Counted from the stretch's first letter, positions 21,769 to 33,175 are shown. The stretch: DNA of 64,000 bases from Zhengitettix transpicula (GCA_037074705.1 CM073593.1:103749738-103813737); one strand, 5' to 3'. Translations and numbers: made by a program. The notes: a model not told the origin generated them from the letters alone.

Positions 21769-23310
21769 AATATATATATATATTCTCCTATATTGATCAT
21801 TTCTGATGAACAACAAATTCCACGTAAGGGTCGCGTCCTGAATATTTCTTAACGGTTGACAGCTTCCATGTGTGCAAAACCATCTTTATGGTTAGTATTG
21901 GCGATTTATCCGTGAAAGCCACCGCCACTGACCTTCTGAACAACACTGAAGATAAAATTTTGTAATTTTTCGTCTCCCTCGTGGTTACACCAAGACCTTC
22001 TGTTCGATTCCTGGATTTTCTTTAGAGGTAGAAACTCCCTCATTTCCACCAAGCTGTAAAGAGTTTGCGTCGTGAAAGACTACGACGTGTCGTTAAAACC
22101 GCACACACACACACACACACACACAATGACGTCTTCCGTGACCCGTACCTGGGCTGAGGCGCACGTTTTCCCGACATTACTATTTCATGCGAGGGACAAA
22201 GGACTGTGCTATCGATCGCGGCTATGAGACGTACAAACAATGAACGTCATGCCACCGGCAACACGCAAGAATACCGTCGCGTTCCCTTTGTTGTGGAGAC
22301 GCGGCAGGACAAGGACAGGCGACGACGACATCGTTCCAAGATACTCTCTATAATTGACGATAGAATTTCCTGTACGAGACGGAGACACGCTGAGACGTTA
22401 ACGTTCGTGACACCTTCCTTTGGCGACCCCCCGCAACTTATACACCCCCTGGAGACACGATAAGCAAAACCCGGGATAAATAATATATTTATATTAGTAA
22501 CAAAAAAAACCTCCTGAGATAACAACTGCTAATTTATGGCTCATGTACGTGTAATTGACATAATGAGCTGATTTTTAACACATAGCAATTAGGAATCCAA
22601 GAAAAAAATCTAGGAAAATATTACGCTCCATAAACCACTCCAAAAAATTGCAGGTATCAACCAGATCATTTTTTTTTACATTAATATTCTAAAAATGTAT
22701 AATATATTATTAAGACTCTTCCATATAGATGTCATCACTGGATGGGATAAATACATCGCGTAGTGCGTTTGCATATTACATATATTTTAAAAATATGAAG
22801 TTAATTTTTACGACTAAAAAATTAAGTATATATTGTAATGATTAGACTTTATTACTATATATAAAAAAATCTTTATTACACATTTATAAAAATACATTAA
22901 AAAGAATATTATTGGGCGCCAGCAGATATACATTGTCTTCGGGTGTGTTCGGTTAGACCCGGATTAATACGAAAGACCATACATTCTTCAGTAATTGCAA
23001 TAAATGACTGTAATTCAATATTCAAAAATCTTTAATGCGATACGATTCTTCGTAAGTCTTCGGGTTAGTTCGGGTAGACTCGGGAAGTTACGGAACGACT
23101 TTTGCCATACCTCAATATTTGCTCTACGTAAATGTCTGATATTTTTAATACACTATATTATACCGAAAAAATAAATTATCATTAGCTCCGGCTTGGTTAT
23201 AAAATCCTCCTTCTCTACAGGGTAATGTGGGCGGCTCCGTAGCTGTTCAAGAACAGAGCCTATTTCCGTACTGTTTTATTAAAAAATTCAACTTTTGAAG
23301 GCACTTTACA
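21769..23310. other. No gene seen; low-copy spacer
   Basis: A CA run lies at 22101-22124. At 22914-22923 the minus strand reads TGGCGCCCAA, a 10-nt piece of the same primer-binding site. An imperfect internal duplication of CTTCGGGTTAGTTCGG type lies at 22938-22965 and 23058-23085. Frames at 22040-22525 have no domain. Confidence 0.4.
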
Positions 23311-23690
23311 GAAATGGTGACCCCTACTTTAACTTGTGACGTCAGCAGACTTGCAGTGGGTCACTGGTCTTGTAGTAAGCTGTACACGATCTTCTTCGGC
23401 CTCCCCGCGATGGACGTCTCTCCAAAACCTTTTGTTGGCTACCGCACGCCAAATTCTCCACCCTCTCGCCTCTCTCACTCCACTTTCAGTCCTCTCTATG
23501 TCTGTCTGCCTGCGCCTGTCCACTTTCACCCGGGTTCGGAGTATATATTCGTACTCCGCCCCCCCAAACGATGCAAAAAAAAGGGACGCGTACCCGCGGC
23601 TTCTTAGGGCCTCTCGGGCAGGCACACGTGCACGTTTAATTTATTCCTTCTCAGGCCCGCGGACACAAGGGCGGCCACTTACCGATGTTA
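23311..23690. other. No gene recognised; GC-rich island with overlapping frames
   Basis: Overlapping frames of 97-131 codons exist on both strands (23314-23731), which is what GC-rich DNA does by chance. I recognise no domain. Complexity is high and it is not repeated elsewhere in the window, so an exon or a conserved element cannot be excluded. Confidence 0.3.
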
Positions 23691-23696
23691 TTCACT

Positions 23697-23932
23697 ACAA
23701 TATATATATATATATCAGTTATATGTATTAATATATTTTCTGACTATTCAGAAAACAACTAAATAAACATCTGCCAATTATAAGTCGGAAAAAAAATTAA
23801 ATGATATCAACAACGTTTCACCGCTTAATTTTTTGACCTCATCACATTCAAGTTTAAAACTACAAAAAAAATAACAATACAATTACAATGATTAGAGTAA
23901 CATTTTTTAAGAAACAATTTGGCAGATAATCA

Positions 23933-23987
<55 letters not shown>

Positions 23988-24000
23988 AATTATGTTAGAC
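23697..24000. repeat. AT-rich block with (AT)n microsatellites
   Basis: (AT)n runs lie at 23699-23715 and about 23932-23988. A degenerate hammerhead-like core lies on the minus strand at 23811-23843 (TGATGA, then GAAACGTTG). Confidence 0.7.
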
Positions 24001-24038
24001 TTACACAAAATTTTGATGGACAATTAATTTTAATTTTT

Positions 24039-24066
24039 ACGTTTCGACCACGGCGCAGTCGGCAGA
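24039..24066 (-). ncRNA. Hammerhead-like core motif, GC-rich stem
   Basis: The minus strand reads CTGCCGA, CTGCGCCGTGGTC, GAAACG. Four base pairs (GACT/GGTC, one G-U) can form if the last GA of the first block is counted. The first block departs from CTGANGA at one position. Confidence 0.3.
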
Positions 24067-24102
24067 TGTTCACTTTTGGATAAGAGGTCAATAAATTAGA
24101 AA

Positions 24103-24138
24103 CATGAAGAAGTCTCAAAATTGTAGACGAAACGTTGT
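24103..24138 (+). ncRNA. Hammerhead-like core motif, GTCT/AGAC stem
   Basis: The sequence is ATGAAGA, A, GTCT, a 9-nt loop, AGAC, GAAACGTTG: a perfect 4-bp stem. The initial C of CTGANGA is A here. It lies 40 bp from an opposed core at 24039. Confidence 0.35.
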
Positions 24139-24199
24139 CTTGTTTCTATTTTTATTGATTATTAATTGACATTTTACGTCCGGTTTTAAAATTAATAAT

Positions 24200-24350
24200 A
24201 CGAAAGTGTAGCCAAATACAGAGAAAAGAAGTGGTGATATAATTACCACACATCAACGTTGCGGTCCCTTTCTTCTGGTAGCCGAGAAGAGCCTAGAGCG
24301 ACACAACTGCGTTGACAAAACTTATTATTAATTTTCAATCAGACGTAATT
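24200..24350. mobile_element. B-family foldback fragment
   Basis: GTGTAGCCAAATACAG, AGAGCCTAGAGCGACACAAC and TTTTCAATCAGACGTAA are the family's marker phrases, here with a collapsed centre. Confidence 0.6.
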
Positions 24351-24377
24351 TATTTAAAATTGTCGGACCTGACACCG

Positions 24378-24475
24378 TAGCATATGTAACATACTTCCAA
24401 CCGCTGCCGCCATGTAACATCCCGCTTGCCATCATGTAACACTCCACCACTGTGAACATGTAACATTCCATCAGT
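24378..24475. repeat. Four spaced ATGTAACAT/C boxes
   Basis: ATGTAACA occurs at about 24384, 24412, 24434 and 24458, spaced by 22-28 bp of CC-rich, otherwise varying sequence. This is either a small degenerate minisatellite or a cluster of identical binding sites. Confidence 0.55.
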
Positions 24476-24497
24476 TGGAAATGGGAAGTCCAGATAG

Positions 24498-24630
24498 ATC
24501 GTTCACCAACCGAGCTATACCTCCGTTAGCTCACCTGGCTACCGATCTAGAGGATAAAGGAAGAATTAAGAACAGGAAATAGGAAAGTCGGTAACGTGAG
24601 GGTTCGGGTTCAACTAATTGAACCTAGGCG
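24498..24630 (+). mobile_element. tRNA-like SINE remnant with two opposed A boxes
   Basis: The plus strand has TTAGCTCACCTGGCTA (A-box-like, about 24527) and GGGTTCGGGTTCAA (B-box-like, about 24600). Just upstream, the minus strand reads TATAGCTCGGTTGGTGAACG, a better A box. Two tRNA-like heads placed back to back would explain this. The loop regions do not form a convincing cloverleaf, so it is not called a tRNA gene. Confidence 0.4.
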
Positions 24631-25354
24631 TAGTGGTTGGTGTTTCGCTGCACTTCAGTCAAATAAGAGTTGATGAAGAATAAAGAGATTTAATAGTTAG
24701 AAATAAAATAAAGTAAGACAAACTGGCGGATAGCAGCAGGAGCCACCGACCCGTCTGGAGGTTGGATCACGACTGTCGTTCCCAAGAAGCTCTGAACAAT
24801 TCGAAGACTCCTTTCCCCCTCCCTGATGATTTTAAGTCTCCAATGAGAAGAACTCTTACAGGGTGGAGATTTCTGCTGTCGTGTACATGTCTGCATAAAG
24901 TACTTAAAATGCTGACTTCATTAGTCGCAGCGTTATCACAGCTGCCTAGGCGGAAGGGGTGAAGACTTATGTGTTGTTGTTGTGTTTAGTTACTCGCTAT
25001 ATCTAAAGTGATGTCTTTAACTGCATCAGCGTTCTTGCAGCTGCGCCCTCTTAGGTCCGCTATGCTGAAGAGACGTTATGATAAGAGGGCACGTGTAGAC
25101 TATTATATTACACATAATTAAATAAAATATTTTAATGAATTGGATCTCTCTAAATTAAATCATTTTTCATGATGACCATTGAGAAAACTGATAAATAAAT
25201 ATCAGCCAATTTTTATTCAGAAATAATAATTTATTAATATAATAATAATAGACGTGTAAATATTAATTGAAACCCACGTCACAGTTTACTGATATCGATA
25301 TTTAAAAATCTACTAGGGAGTCATTTATTCTTAAAACAGTATCGTCTGATACTG
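24631..25354. other. No gene seen; low-copy to AT-rich spacer
   Basis: No recognisable structure apart from AT-rich sequence after 25090. Confidence 0.4.
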
Positions 25355-25515
25355 ATGAGAAGAGCCTAGAGAGACACAACTGCACTCGTCAGTAGACAAC
25401 ACTCAAAAGCACCTGAGGAAAGGAAACAAGGATTCCAGAAACGTTGTTGTGTGGTATTTATGTTATCACTTCTTTGGTCTGTATTTGGCTGTCTTTTTCT
25501 TATTATTAAAAAAAT
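25355..25515. mobile_element. B-family foldback fragment
   Basis: The marker phrases are AGAGCCTAGAGAGACACAAC, GATTCCAGAAACGTTGTTG, GTGGTATTTATGTTATCAC and GTCTGTATTTGGCTGTC. Confidence 0.65.
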
Positions 25516-26279
25516 AATAATTGTTTTGTAAGTTTTCAAGTTTGTTTTCCTGGTCTTGGTTAACATTGAAATTTGACAAGTGTGCCTGAGGAATGTCGGC
25601 CATTGTCCAAGGCAGGTGTACGAGGGTAGACCGGCCTTGGGATGGACTCCTCTCTTCTTCTTTTATTTTTTTTTCCTTCCCTGGTTCTCTGCTCCTTCCC
25701 CCCCACCGACCCCCAGCTAATGAAAAGCCAACTTGCCTGCTCGGTAAACACCACGCCCTGGCTGGCCACGGCCGCTATTAAAAAGCCCCTGCTAATGAAT
25801 TCCCCAGTTATCGCCTCTAATTGGGTGGGATTCGGAATCTCGCGGCTTCTCCTTTTATTCGCGCCCCCGAGGGGGAATTATCTTAGCTGATTTATTCTGG
25901 CGCCGCCTTCTATTCCTCTGCGCCTGGGAGGCTTACTTCTCCCCCAGCCCCTCCCCCTCACCTCCCCCACCCCCCCACACACACACAAAGGTATCGTCGA
26001 AAATGCTGTGCGGAAGTTTCTGTGATGTGACTGACAGTGAAGACTTTTTCAGACCAAACTATTGGAAGATCTGCCCCGATGCAACGGGCTTCATTTTAAC
26101 AGGAAATAAGTTCTACATATTTTACTACCCTTATTAATATTATATCCTTCTGTATCCAATACTTTTCCTTTTTTAAACTCCAGACGTTGAACCACAGTTC
26201 AGATACGACGGACTTTTCTTCGTTTCAGGCCAGTTCAATATTAATTCCTTCTTTAACTTTTTCAAAATTAACCTGTAAT
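25516..26279. other. No gene recognised; GC-rich low-copy island
   Basis: 25560-25990 is complex, GC-balanced and not repeated in the window, ending in C-rich and CA tracts. Frames of 62-82 codons on both strands lack domains. It could be conserved noncoding DNA; I cannot test that here. Confidence 0.35.
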
Positions 26280-26960
26280 TCGTATAATGTTATATACATG
26301 TACTTAAAGTTGTAGTAATTTCCCTAAACCTGGCGTGAATTTTATAATAATTATGTTAATTTACTCTATTTTCCCTTATTTAATTTGTAATTTCAAGCAT
26401 CTAGAACCAGGAAAACTGGCCATTTGTAGATTAAATAAATACATATATCGATATATTAATATTATTTATTATATTATTAAGCACAAAATATTGTAATATA
26501 AATATATATAATATTATATAAATCTTCATATTTTATATATCTATTTTTTCAACCCCCACACTGTTAGTATACTACATTTAATTCATTTACAAAAACATTT
26601 CTATTTTTTTTAGGGTAACAGGCTACATGAGGGTAATCCACGTGGTGGCAACTCCCCTTTAATAGCATAGGAAGGGATTTTAAAGGGGTGGGGGGTGCGG
26701 AAGGGTAGAGGAAGGTAGCCAAGGGCTAACCTGGGGTTCCCCGGGCTATGGTTTAAGGATCCTACCCGCGGCATTCGCCTAAAAGTAATGCAGGGAAAAC
26801 CCTAGAAAATCCTGCAACAGGGAGGTCGCGCATTTAGTCTCACGCCCTTCCCTGGATAGTGGGAGAGGAGTTTGATATTTAATTATTCATATTAGAAAAG
26901 TTTATATTCACACCTATAGAGAAATTGAAGATTTACAGTTCATGAGTTAAATAATTGACC
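26280..26960. repeat. ~1-kb tandem duplication, copy 1
   Basis: The block ATGTTATATACATGTA, TTTCCCTAAACCTGG, AAAACTGGCCATTTGTAG, ACATATATCGATATATTAAT recurs at about 27312-27500, and what follows recurs after 28171. An A-family retroposon sits in this copy at 26607-26873. This copy lacks the Helitron present in the second, so it shows the empty Helitron site. Confidence 0.85.
26607..26873 (-). mobile_element. A-family retroposon, minus, 5'-truncated
   Basis: It starts with the T-run and GGGTAACAGGCTACATGAGG and ends at GGGAGAGGAGTTTG. The second duplication copy (about 28285) lacks it. Confidence 0.8.
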
Positions 26961-27311
26961 ACACAGAAATTAATGTCTGACCTTCAATGCATATATATTT
27001 TTAGATTATGTTGTGATACAGTTTTTCCCTGTATTATTTTCTAATTAAATCAGATGTTTCCTCTTATGACAATAATTCTAATCGGTTTTAATGGATTTTA
27101 TTGACACAAATTATTTTTTTAAGATAAATAAATATAGTTAAAAAAATGTTTTGTAAAGTAGTAAAATTCAGTAGATTAGCCGCTTTATGTAAATACACAG
27201 ACGAATTGATTGAAAATAAAATGGTCTACGTTTCATATTAAGAATTTTCACATCCACGTCATTATCTGGAGATTTCTCTCATATCAGCTACTTTTCAGTA
27301 GCTTCAATTAA

Positions 27312-28375
27312 TGTAATGTTATATACATGTATTTATAGTTGTAATAATTTCCCTAAACCTGGTTTCTAATAATTATGTTAATTTACTCTATTTTCCCTTA
27401 TTGTAAGTTCCCTTATTTAATTTGTAATTTCATGCTTCAAGAATCGGGAAAACTGGCCATTTGTAGATTAAATAAATACATATATCGATATATTAATATT
27501 AGTTACTAGCTGGGTGCCCGGCGTTGCTCGTGTACTTATTTATATAAACTCGAAAAAGTATTTAATTGATTACTTAAATATATTCCTTGAGTATTTCAGG
27601 ATATAATCGTCACTCAGTCTTCATACATTACGAAATATTACATTGATGAAATTGTTAGCTAGACTCACAACTAATACAGCGCGAAAATTAACTTACATTT
27701 TCCCCAAGGATGGTAAAGTAATTCGTATTCTTCTTTATTACCATTCGATGGAGTATTGCTGTATAAAATTATACTTTTTATTGAAAGAAAATATTTCTGC
27801 TTTATTTAATTCCTAATAATCTCCTTCGTTCGTTGCGTAGTAACGTCTTTCTCTCGTGTGACGTCATTGTCTCTTGGCTTTATTTTATTACGAAATACAG
27901 AACTATATTTAGGATGCGTCAATGTCTTGAAAACTTATGACGCCATCGTCTCGCGCAGTAATTTAACACTAATTCGTAACTTATTTCAATTATAATTATT
28001 TCCACGTTTATTCTAGGGGTTTCTCACCCCCACAGTACCGGTTCTCGATTTTGGCAGAATACGTATACCAATTTTTGTTGCATTCTGTCCACGTGATAAA
28101 ATTTGTATAAAGAACAACGTAAATACAAACATACATACATACAAATATACTCCCTTTTTTATAATATAGATTATATTATTAAGGACAAAATATTGTAATA
28201 TTAATATATATAATATTCTATAAATCTTAATATTTTATATATCTCTACTTTTTAACCCCTAAACATTTAATTAATTTACAAAACATTTCTTAATCTTTAT
28301 TTATTCATCTTAGAAAATTTTAAGTTAACACCTTAAGGAAATTGATGATATACACTTCATGTCTTAAATAATTGT
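27312..28375. repeat. ~1-kb tandem duplication, copy 2
   Basis: This is the partner of 26280-26960, split by the Helitron at 27506-28170. Flanks read ATTAGTTA | TTATATTATTAAGG against ATTATTTATTATATTATTAAGC in copy 1. Confidence 0.85.
27506..28170 (-). mobile_element. Non-autonomous Helitron (H3), 665 bp, complete
   Basis: Minus strand: starts TCTATATTATAAAAAAGG, ends with the hairpin block GCAACGCCGGGCACC and CAGCTAG. It sits precisely between A (27505) and T (28171), and the unoccupied paralogous site in copy 1 shows no bases gained or lost. It is related to H2. No protein is encoded. Confidence 0.9.
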
Positions 28376-28996
28376 ACGTACGTACACTGTTGTTTGTATT
28401 TTTCCATACGTAAAATTCCCAATGTTTGTCTGATTCTTTTCCTCGTCCAACGGTCCACAGATTGAGTAATCTTAGAATAGGCCGTCTGTCCCCTTCCTAT
28501 CAGCCTTCAATAAAGACTCAATTTTTCTCGCCCAATTTACTAATGACCTCCTAATTGGACTCGCTGTCACCATCCACTTAACGTTTTATATCCTTTTCCA
28601 GTACCACACCTCTAGCCCGTCCAGATATTCCTATTTCACTCTTCTTCTTTTTTTTCCTTCTGTCGTTGACCCACCTTTCGAATCCGTAGACATATTTATT
28701 TGTCGGACAGGAAAATTCATTCCAAATGTCAAGGCTAGAACGGAATTTTTTTTTCTGCGTAATTATTACAAGCCTGAAATTTAACGATTTTCTGCGTTAA
28801 CGTTCTTCAGCCCTGGGTCATCGTATCCTTTAGACATCTTCTAATTATTCCTAATTTATTTTAAAAGGCGCGTGAGGGTAACCGTGATCTAAACGGGAAG
28901 AATCTTCCACACTCTTCTACAAATCGTCAACGTTTCATCACTGCAATTCTAATTTACAAGCGAATAACAATTTTTTGTTTAATGTAAGTGAGAATG
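28376..28996. other. No gene seen; low-copy spacer
   Basis: Unrepetitive, with T-rich tracts near 28650 and 28748. Confidence 0.4.
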
Positions 28997-29037
28997 TTAA
29001 CACTTTCCACTCGAAGGCTCCGGAGTGCAGAGGGTTA
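28997..29037. mobile_element. Minimal piggyBac-like MITE, 33 bp between TTAA sites
   Basis: TTAA (28997-29000), CACTTTCCACTCGAAGGC, then CTCCGGAGTGCAGAGGG, TTAA (29034-29037). The ends match the MITE at 20491, with nearly the whole centre deleted. Confidence 0.75.
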
Positions 29038-29174
29038 ATATTTATTATATTATGGAAAATTATTTCAGAAATAAATTCTACACTGGAAAATACCATATTC
29101 TTACCATTTACTTATTTTTGAAAGACATATTTATCAGAGCATATTTAAGGGAATCCAGTGAGTGGTAGACGATT

Positions 29175-29718
29175 TTTTTAGGGTAACAGGCTACATGAGG
29201 GTAATCCACGTTGGGCAACTCCCCTTTAATAGCATAGGAAGGGATTTGAAAGAGGGGGATGCGGAAGGGTAGAGGAAGGTAGCCAAGGGTTAACTAGGGC
29301 CCCCGGGCTATATTTTAAGGATCCAATCCGGCATTCGCCTAAAGAAATGCAGGGAAAACCCTAGAAAAACCTGCATCAGGTACGTCGGGCATTGGGTACT
29401 TGTCCCACGCCCTTCCGGTAGCGGGAAAGGAGTTTGCTGCATTCCCTTCTCCGTGCCTCGACCAGTTTAGGAGGCAGCTGGCCGACTATTCCAATGGGAA
29501 TAGCGGACAACTCTTACCGTATGCCCAAGGTCTGTGACCCCGGAACATACACCTCTCAGAACTGGCCGAGGTGCCTCGGCTTGTGGGAACCTTAGTTCAA
29601 AAACGGAGAGGAAAAGGCATCCCCAAAGGTAGCCCCTTCGTATCTCTCCTACAAGGTTCTGCTTCCGAGTGAACATTACTCGCAGGTTACCTGCAAGAGA
29701 ATCCTCTCGTAGGCTTTT
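29175..29718 (-). mobile_element. A-family retroposon, minus, full length
   Basis: It runs from the T-run and GGGTAACAGGCTACATG through all family blocks to the 5' hairpin region (GTTACCTGCAAGAGAATCC...). A small deletion occurs in the GAGTTTGCTG...CAGCATTCCC block (the GTGGGGACG is missing). Confidence 0.8.
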
Positions 29719-30489
29719 AATCGAGTGGAAGACGAGAATTTCATCACACGGAATCCATACAATTTTTCCAAGAACCTGCGACTTCATAAAAGTAGAATAT
29801 TTTTCCAGTTTTGGTCGTGAATGGGACCCGAACAAGAAGAAGAAAGCGGATGTTTTGAGTGTGGCGCGTAGGGGATGAACGGGAAGGGTTGCGGACCCTG
29901 AATAGGAGCATCTGAAAGCAAATTGGGCGTCACGGGGGCGTTAAGCCGCCCTTGTCGCGGCTTACCAAAGCCTGTAGATAACAGCTTTGTGCCCCGGCAA
30001 AGTAGTCATGCAAATCCCGGTCAAGTTTTGCTTGGATTTGATTACGCCCGCGTGTCTCTGCTTTTCCCGGATAATTGGGGGTGTGTGTGCAGCAGAGCCG
30101 CCCCCACTGACCCCCTCTCCTCACACTCGCAAGCCCATTTAGCAGCCACAATGGTTGACACGAGGGTGGGCACCTTCCTTCCTCTTCCTGTCCCCCAGAG
30201 CCACAGGCCATCGACGACGAACACAGGACCCAGGTGGATGACACAATCAGCCACCACTCAGACGCTCGGGAAATTCTTCCACGCTATTATGGATTTACTG
30301 GAAAATATCAAGTCCAGTGACGTGCTGGATGAATAACACTAAACGTCGCGGAATCTAAAAAGTTAACCAGTAAAACGATGAAAGCCTCATTGATTTTATA
30401 CATGCATGCACGTGTGTATTTCGACGTACAAACACGGGTGACCCCTATATTATTCAGATTTTCCATTCACGTATTTTTTATTATTATTT
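29719..30489. other. No gene recognised; GC-rich low-copy island
   Basis: A 137-codon plus frame (29923-30336) and 71-104-codon minus frames overlap. None shows a domain or signal peptide that I can identify. The region is single-copy in the window with moderate GC, so an exon is conceivable but unsupported. Confidence 0.3.
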
Positions 30490-30822
30490 TTTAGAGTAAC
30501 AGGCTACATGAGGGTAATCCACATGGTGGCAACTTCCTTTTAATAGCATAGGAAGGGATTTAAAAGGGGGGATGCGGAAGGGTAGAGGAAGGTAGCCAAG
30601 GGTTAACTAGGGGCCCCCGGGTTATAGTTTAAGGATCCTACCCACGGCTTTCGCCTAAAAGTAATGCAGGGAAAACCCCAGAAAACCTGCAACAGGCAGG
30701 TCGGGCATTGGGTACATGTCCCACACCCTTCCCTGGTTGGCGGGAGAGTGGGATTTGCTGTGGGGTCGCAGCATTACCTTTTCCGCGCCTCGACCGCTTT
30801 AGGAGGCAGCTGGCCGACGTAT
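30490..30822 (-). mobile_element. A-family retroposon, minus, 5'-truncated
   Basis: It runs from TTTTTAGAGTAACAGGCTAC to GGAGGCAGCTGGCCGAC, where unrelated sequence begins. It is more diverged than its neighbours. Confidence 0.8.
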
Positions 30823-31189
30823 GAAATATCGTCGGTTTATACAGTTGGCAAGATCGTACAGAGTGTGAGTGTCCGTAGTCATATTTGATATCTGAAATAT
30901 TTTCTTTTTACCATAAATAAAAATTAATTAACACCAAGGTAATTTATAAAAATATAATTTCTCAACGTTTCACTCTTAATTAATGATTTTATCATATATA
31001 AAATTGGTGTAATTTAGTACTTGGAGTATTATAAATCGAATAGGACTATTTTTTATTGATTGTTTTGTCGAAATAAAAATTATAAAATTTAATTATTGTG
31101 ATATTTATGTATACTTTCAAATTTCACGTGAATATACTATCGTGACGGTCAAGATTTATATGACTCTACGCGTCCAACTAAATACATTA
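30823..31189. other. No gene seen; AT-rich spacer
   Basis: A very degenerate hammerhead-like trace (CAACGTTTCACTC at 30963, minus sense GAAACGTTG) lies here. Confidence 0.35.
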
Positions 31190-31985
31190 AAAATTTTAAT
31201 TTTTATCAGAAACTTTATTAGTGAAGTGAGATGCATCTAAATTTGAAATTGCTTGACGACGGTGAGGTAACATTATTATTTAGATTATTCGGACATTCCA
31301 TTGTCTTGGAGTTAGAAAGGGAAAAAGGTGAAAAAAGGCAAAGAAAAGTGAAAAAGAAAGAAAAGCAAAAAAAAGAAAAAAGTTTGTTAAGAAAAAACCT
31401 TAATTTTTTTTTTCTTTGCATTTTTCACTTTTTTCTTTCTAACTTCTTTTTGTTTTTCTTGTTTCTTTTCTTTTCTTTGCCCTTTTCACGTTTTTCTTTC
31501 TCACTTTGTTTCTTTGCTTTTCTTTGCATTTTTCACGTTTTTCTTTCTCACTTGTTTCTGTTTTTCTTCTTTCTTTGATTTTCTTTGCAATTTTCACTTT
31601 TTTCTTTATCACTTCTTTCTTTTTTTCTCGTTTCTTTGCTTTTTCACGTTTTTTTTATAACTTGTTGCTGTTTTTATCGTTTATTTGCTTGTCTTTACAA
31701 TTTTCACGGTTTTCTTTCTCACTTCTTTATTTTTTCTCGTTTCTTTGCTTTTCTTTGACTATTTCACGTTTTTCTTTCTCACTTGTTTCTGTGCTTTTGT
31801 TTATTTGTTTTTTTATTTTTCTTTACCTTTTTCACTTTTTTTCTTTCTGACTTATCTCCTCCAAGACAATGGAATATCCGAATAAATTGTTTAAAAAAGA
31901 TTGGAAGCGATTTTAATTTCTGATAAATATTAAAAATAAAAATAAATATTTTTTATGAATAAAAAAAATCGGAATGTTATTAATT
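31190..31985. mobile_element. Pyrimidine-rich foldback element
   Basis: The left arm (31200-31390) has TTTATCAGAAAC, GATTATTCGGACATTCC, ATTGTCTTGGAG and then a purine tract of GAAAAAG type. The right side repeats these inverted: a ~450-bp TTTCTTTCTCAC/TTTGC minisatellite, then CTCCAAGACAATGGAATATC and TTTCTGATAAATATT at 31858-31930. The centre is a degenerate ~50-bp repeat built on CACGTTTTTCTTTCTCACTT. Frames of 100-115 codons made of F, L and S are artefacts of this tract. Related fragments lie at 48668 and 60780. Confidence 0.75.
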
Positions 31986-33143
31986 TTTAGAAGATACTAA
32001 TTTATAGAACTTGGAAATGTACCCAAATTATTTATAATTCTTCACCTCCAAAAAATTAATGAGTGAAACGATAAATAATCATATTTAATTGAATTGCTTT
32101 ATTAATTATTTGTTTCTGACTTATGTCCAATATATTTATTTATTGTAAAATTAAAATGTCAATTAAATTGTACTTTAACATTTAAAATGTACATAATGTT
32201 ACGTCACTAGGGAAACTTGTACGAAATTAGGTGAAATTTCTTGCACGTGTGCATAGTTGTGTAAGGAACGTACAAACACTCTGCTTTATTTATTAGGTAA
32301 AAAAGATTTTAATAAAAAACGGATGAAAATGAAGGTTAGATTAAACTGTTTTTAATTTGACCCTGTACTTGAATATTGCTGACCTCAGCAGTGGATATCC
32401 GGAGGTTCCAGTCACGGTAGCTGAAAGTGGTCGAAATCCAATCCCTGTATTCTTGTTTGTATGGTTTTCCGTTTGTTTCGTCCGTCGCCGTCGCCGTCGC
32501 CCGCGGACAATGGCGCGCCCCCGTCTAATGTTGGTTAGAGCGTGGTGGAGTGGAGAGCGGCGCCTTTATCGCGGAGCCACTCCTGCACCACTCGACGGCT
32601 TCATTAGCGCCACTCCAGCGGAGAGCAGCTGTCGTCGTCGAGGTTGCCAGACTGTGAAACGCAAAATTCACCCGCCTCCTCCTTCCTTGCACAATGACCA
32701 AGGTCGTAAACGACTGCACACTTCCCTCACTGGGGGAGGAGACGTCCTCATGTCCTGCCAGGACGACTCAGGCTCTGATAATTTATCAACAAATTTTAAA
32801 AGAAAAGTCTGTTGAAGCTGCTGCTGCTGCTGGCGCGGGTCTCTGCCAACGGGGAAGGCGGACAGGAGGTGTCAAACTATAGAGTTTCCAACCAGGAGGA
32901 CAGGAAAGGCAAAGACGTAGTACTGTGAAGGTCTCGCTCAACGAGAGAAGAGTTGGACATGTGGAGGAGGTAAATACAAACGTGGCAATCCTTTATCGGG
33001 CAAGTGGACAAGTACAGGATCACCTCGGTTACGGAAAGGACAATATCACAAATATACACAAGTGCCGTGGCTAGTTTCGTCCTCCGGTGACGCAATAATG
33101 GCAAAAAAAATGTAATAAGTTAAATTATACTAAATGAAGTGTA
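31986..33143. other. No gene recognised; spacer with GC-rich island
   Basis: 31986-32350 is AT-rich. 32357-33110 is GC-richer with CGTCGC and CTG runs (about 32481-32500, 32817-32835). A 152-codon frame (32357-32815) and others on both strands show no domain. Confidence 0.35.
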
Positions 33144-33144
33144 T

Positions 33145-33171
<27 letters not shown>
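33144..33171. repeat. (TA)n microsatellite
   Basis: Uninterrupted TA repeats bordering a Helitron fragment. Confidence 0.85.

Positions 33172-33175
<4 letters not shown>

Noticed and set aside
31231..31885. Membrane-protein-like frames rich in F and L
   Set aside because: Products of a pyrimidine-rich minisatellite (TTTCTTTCTCAC).
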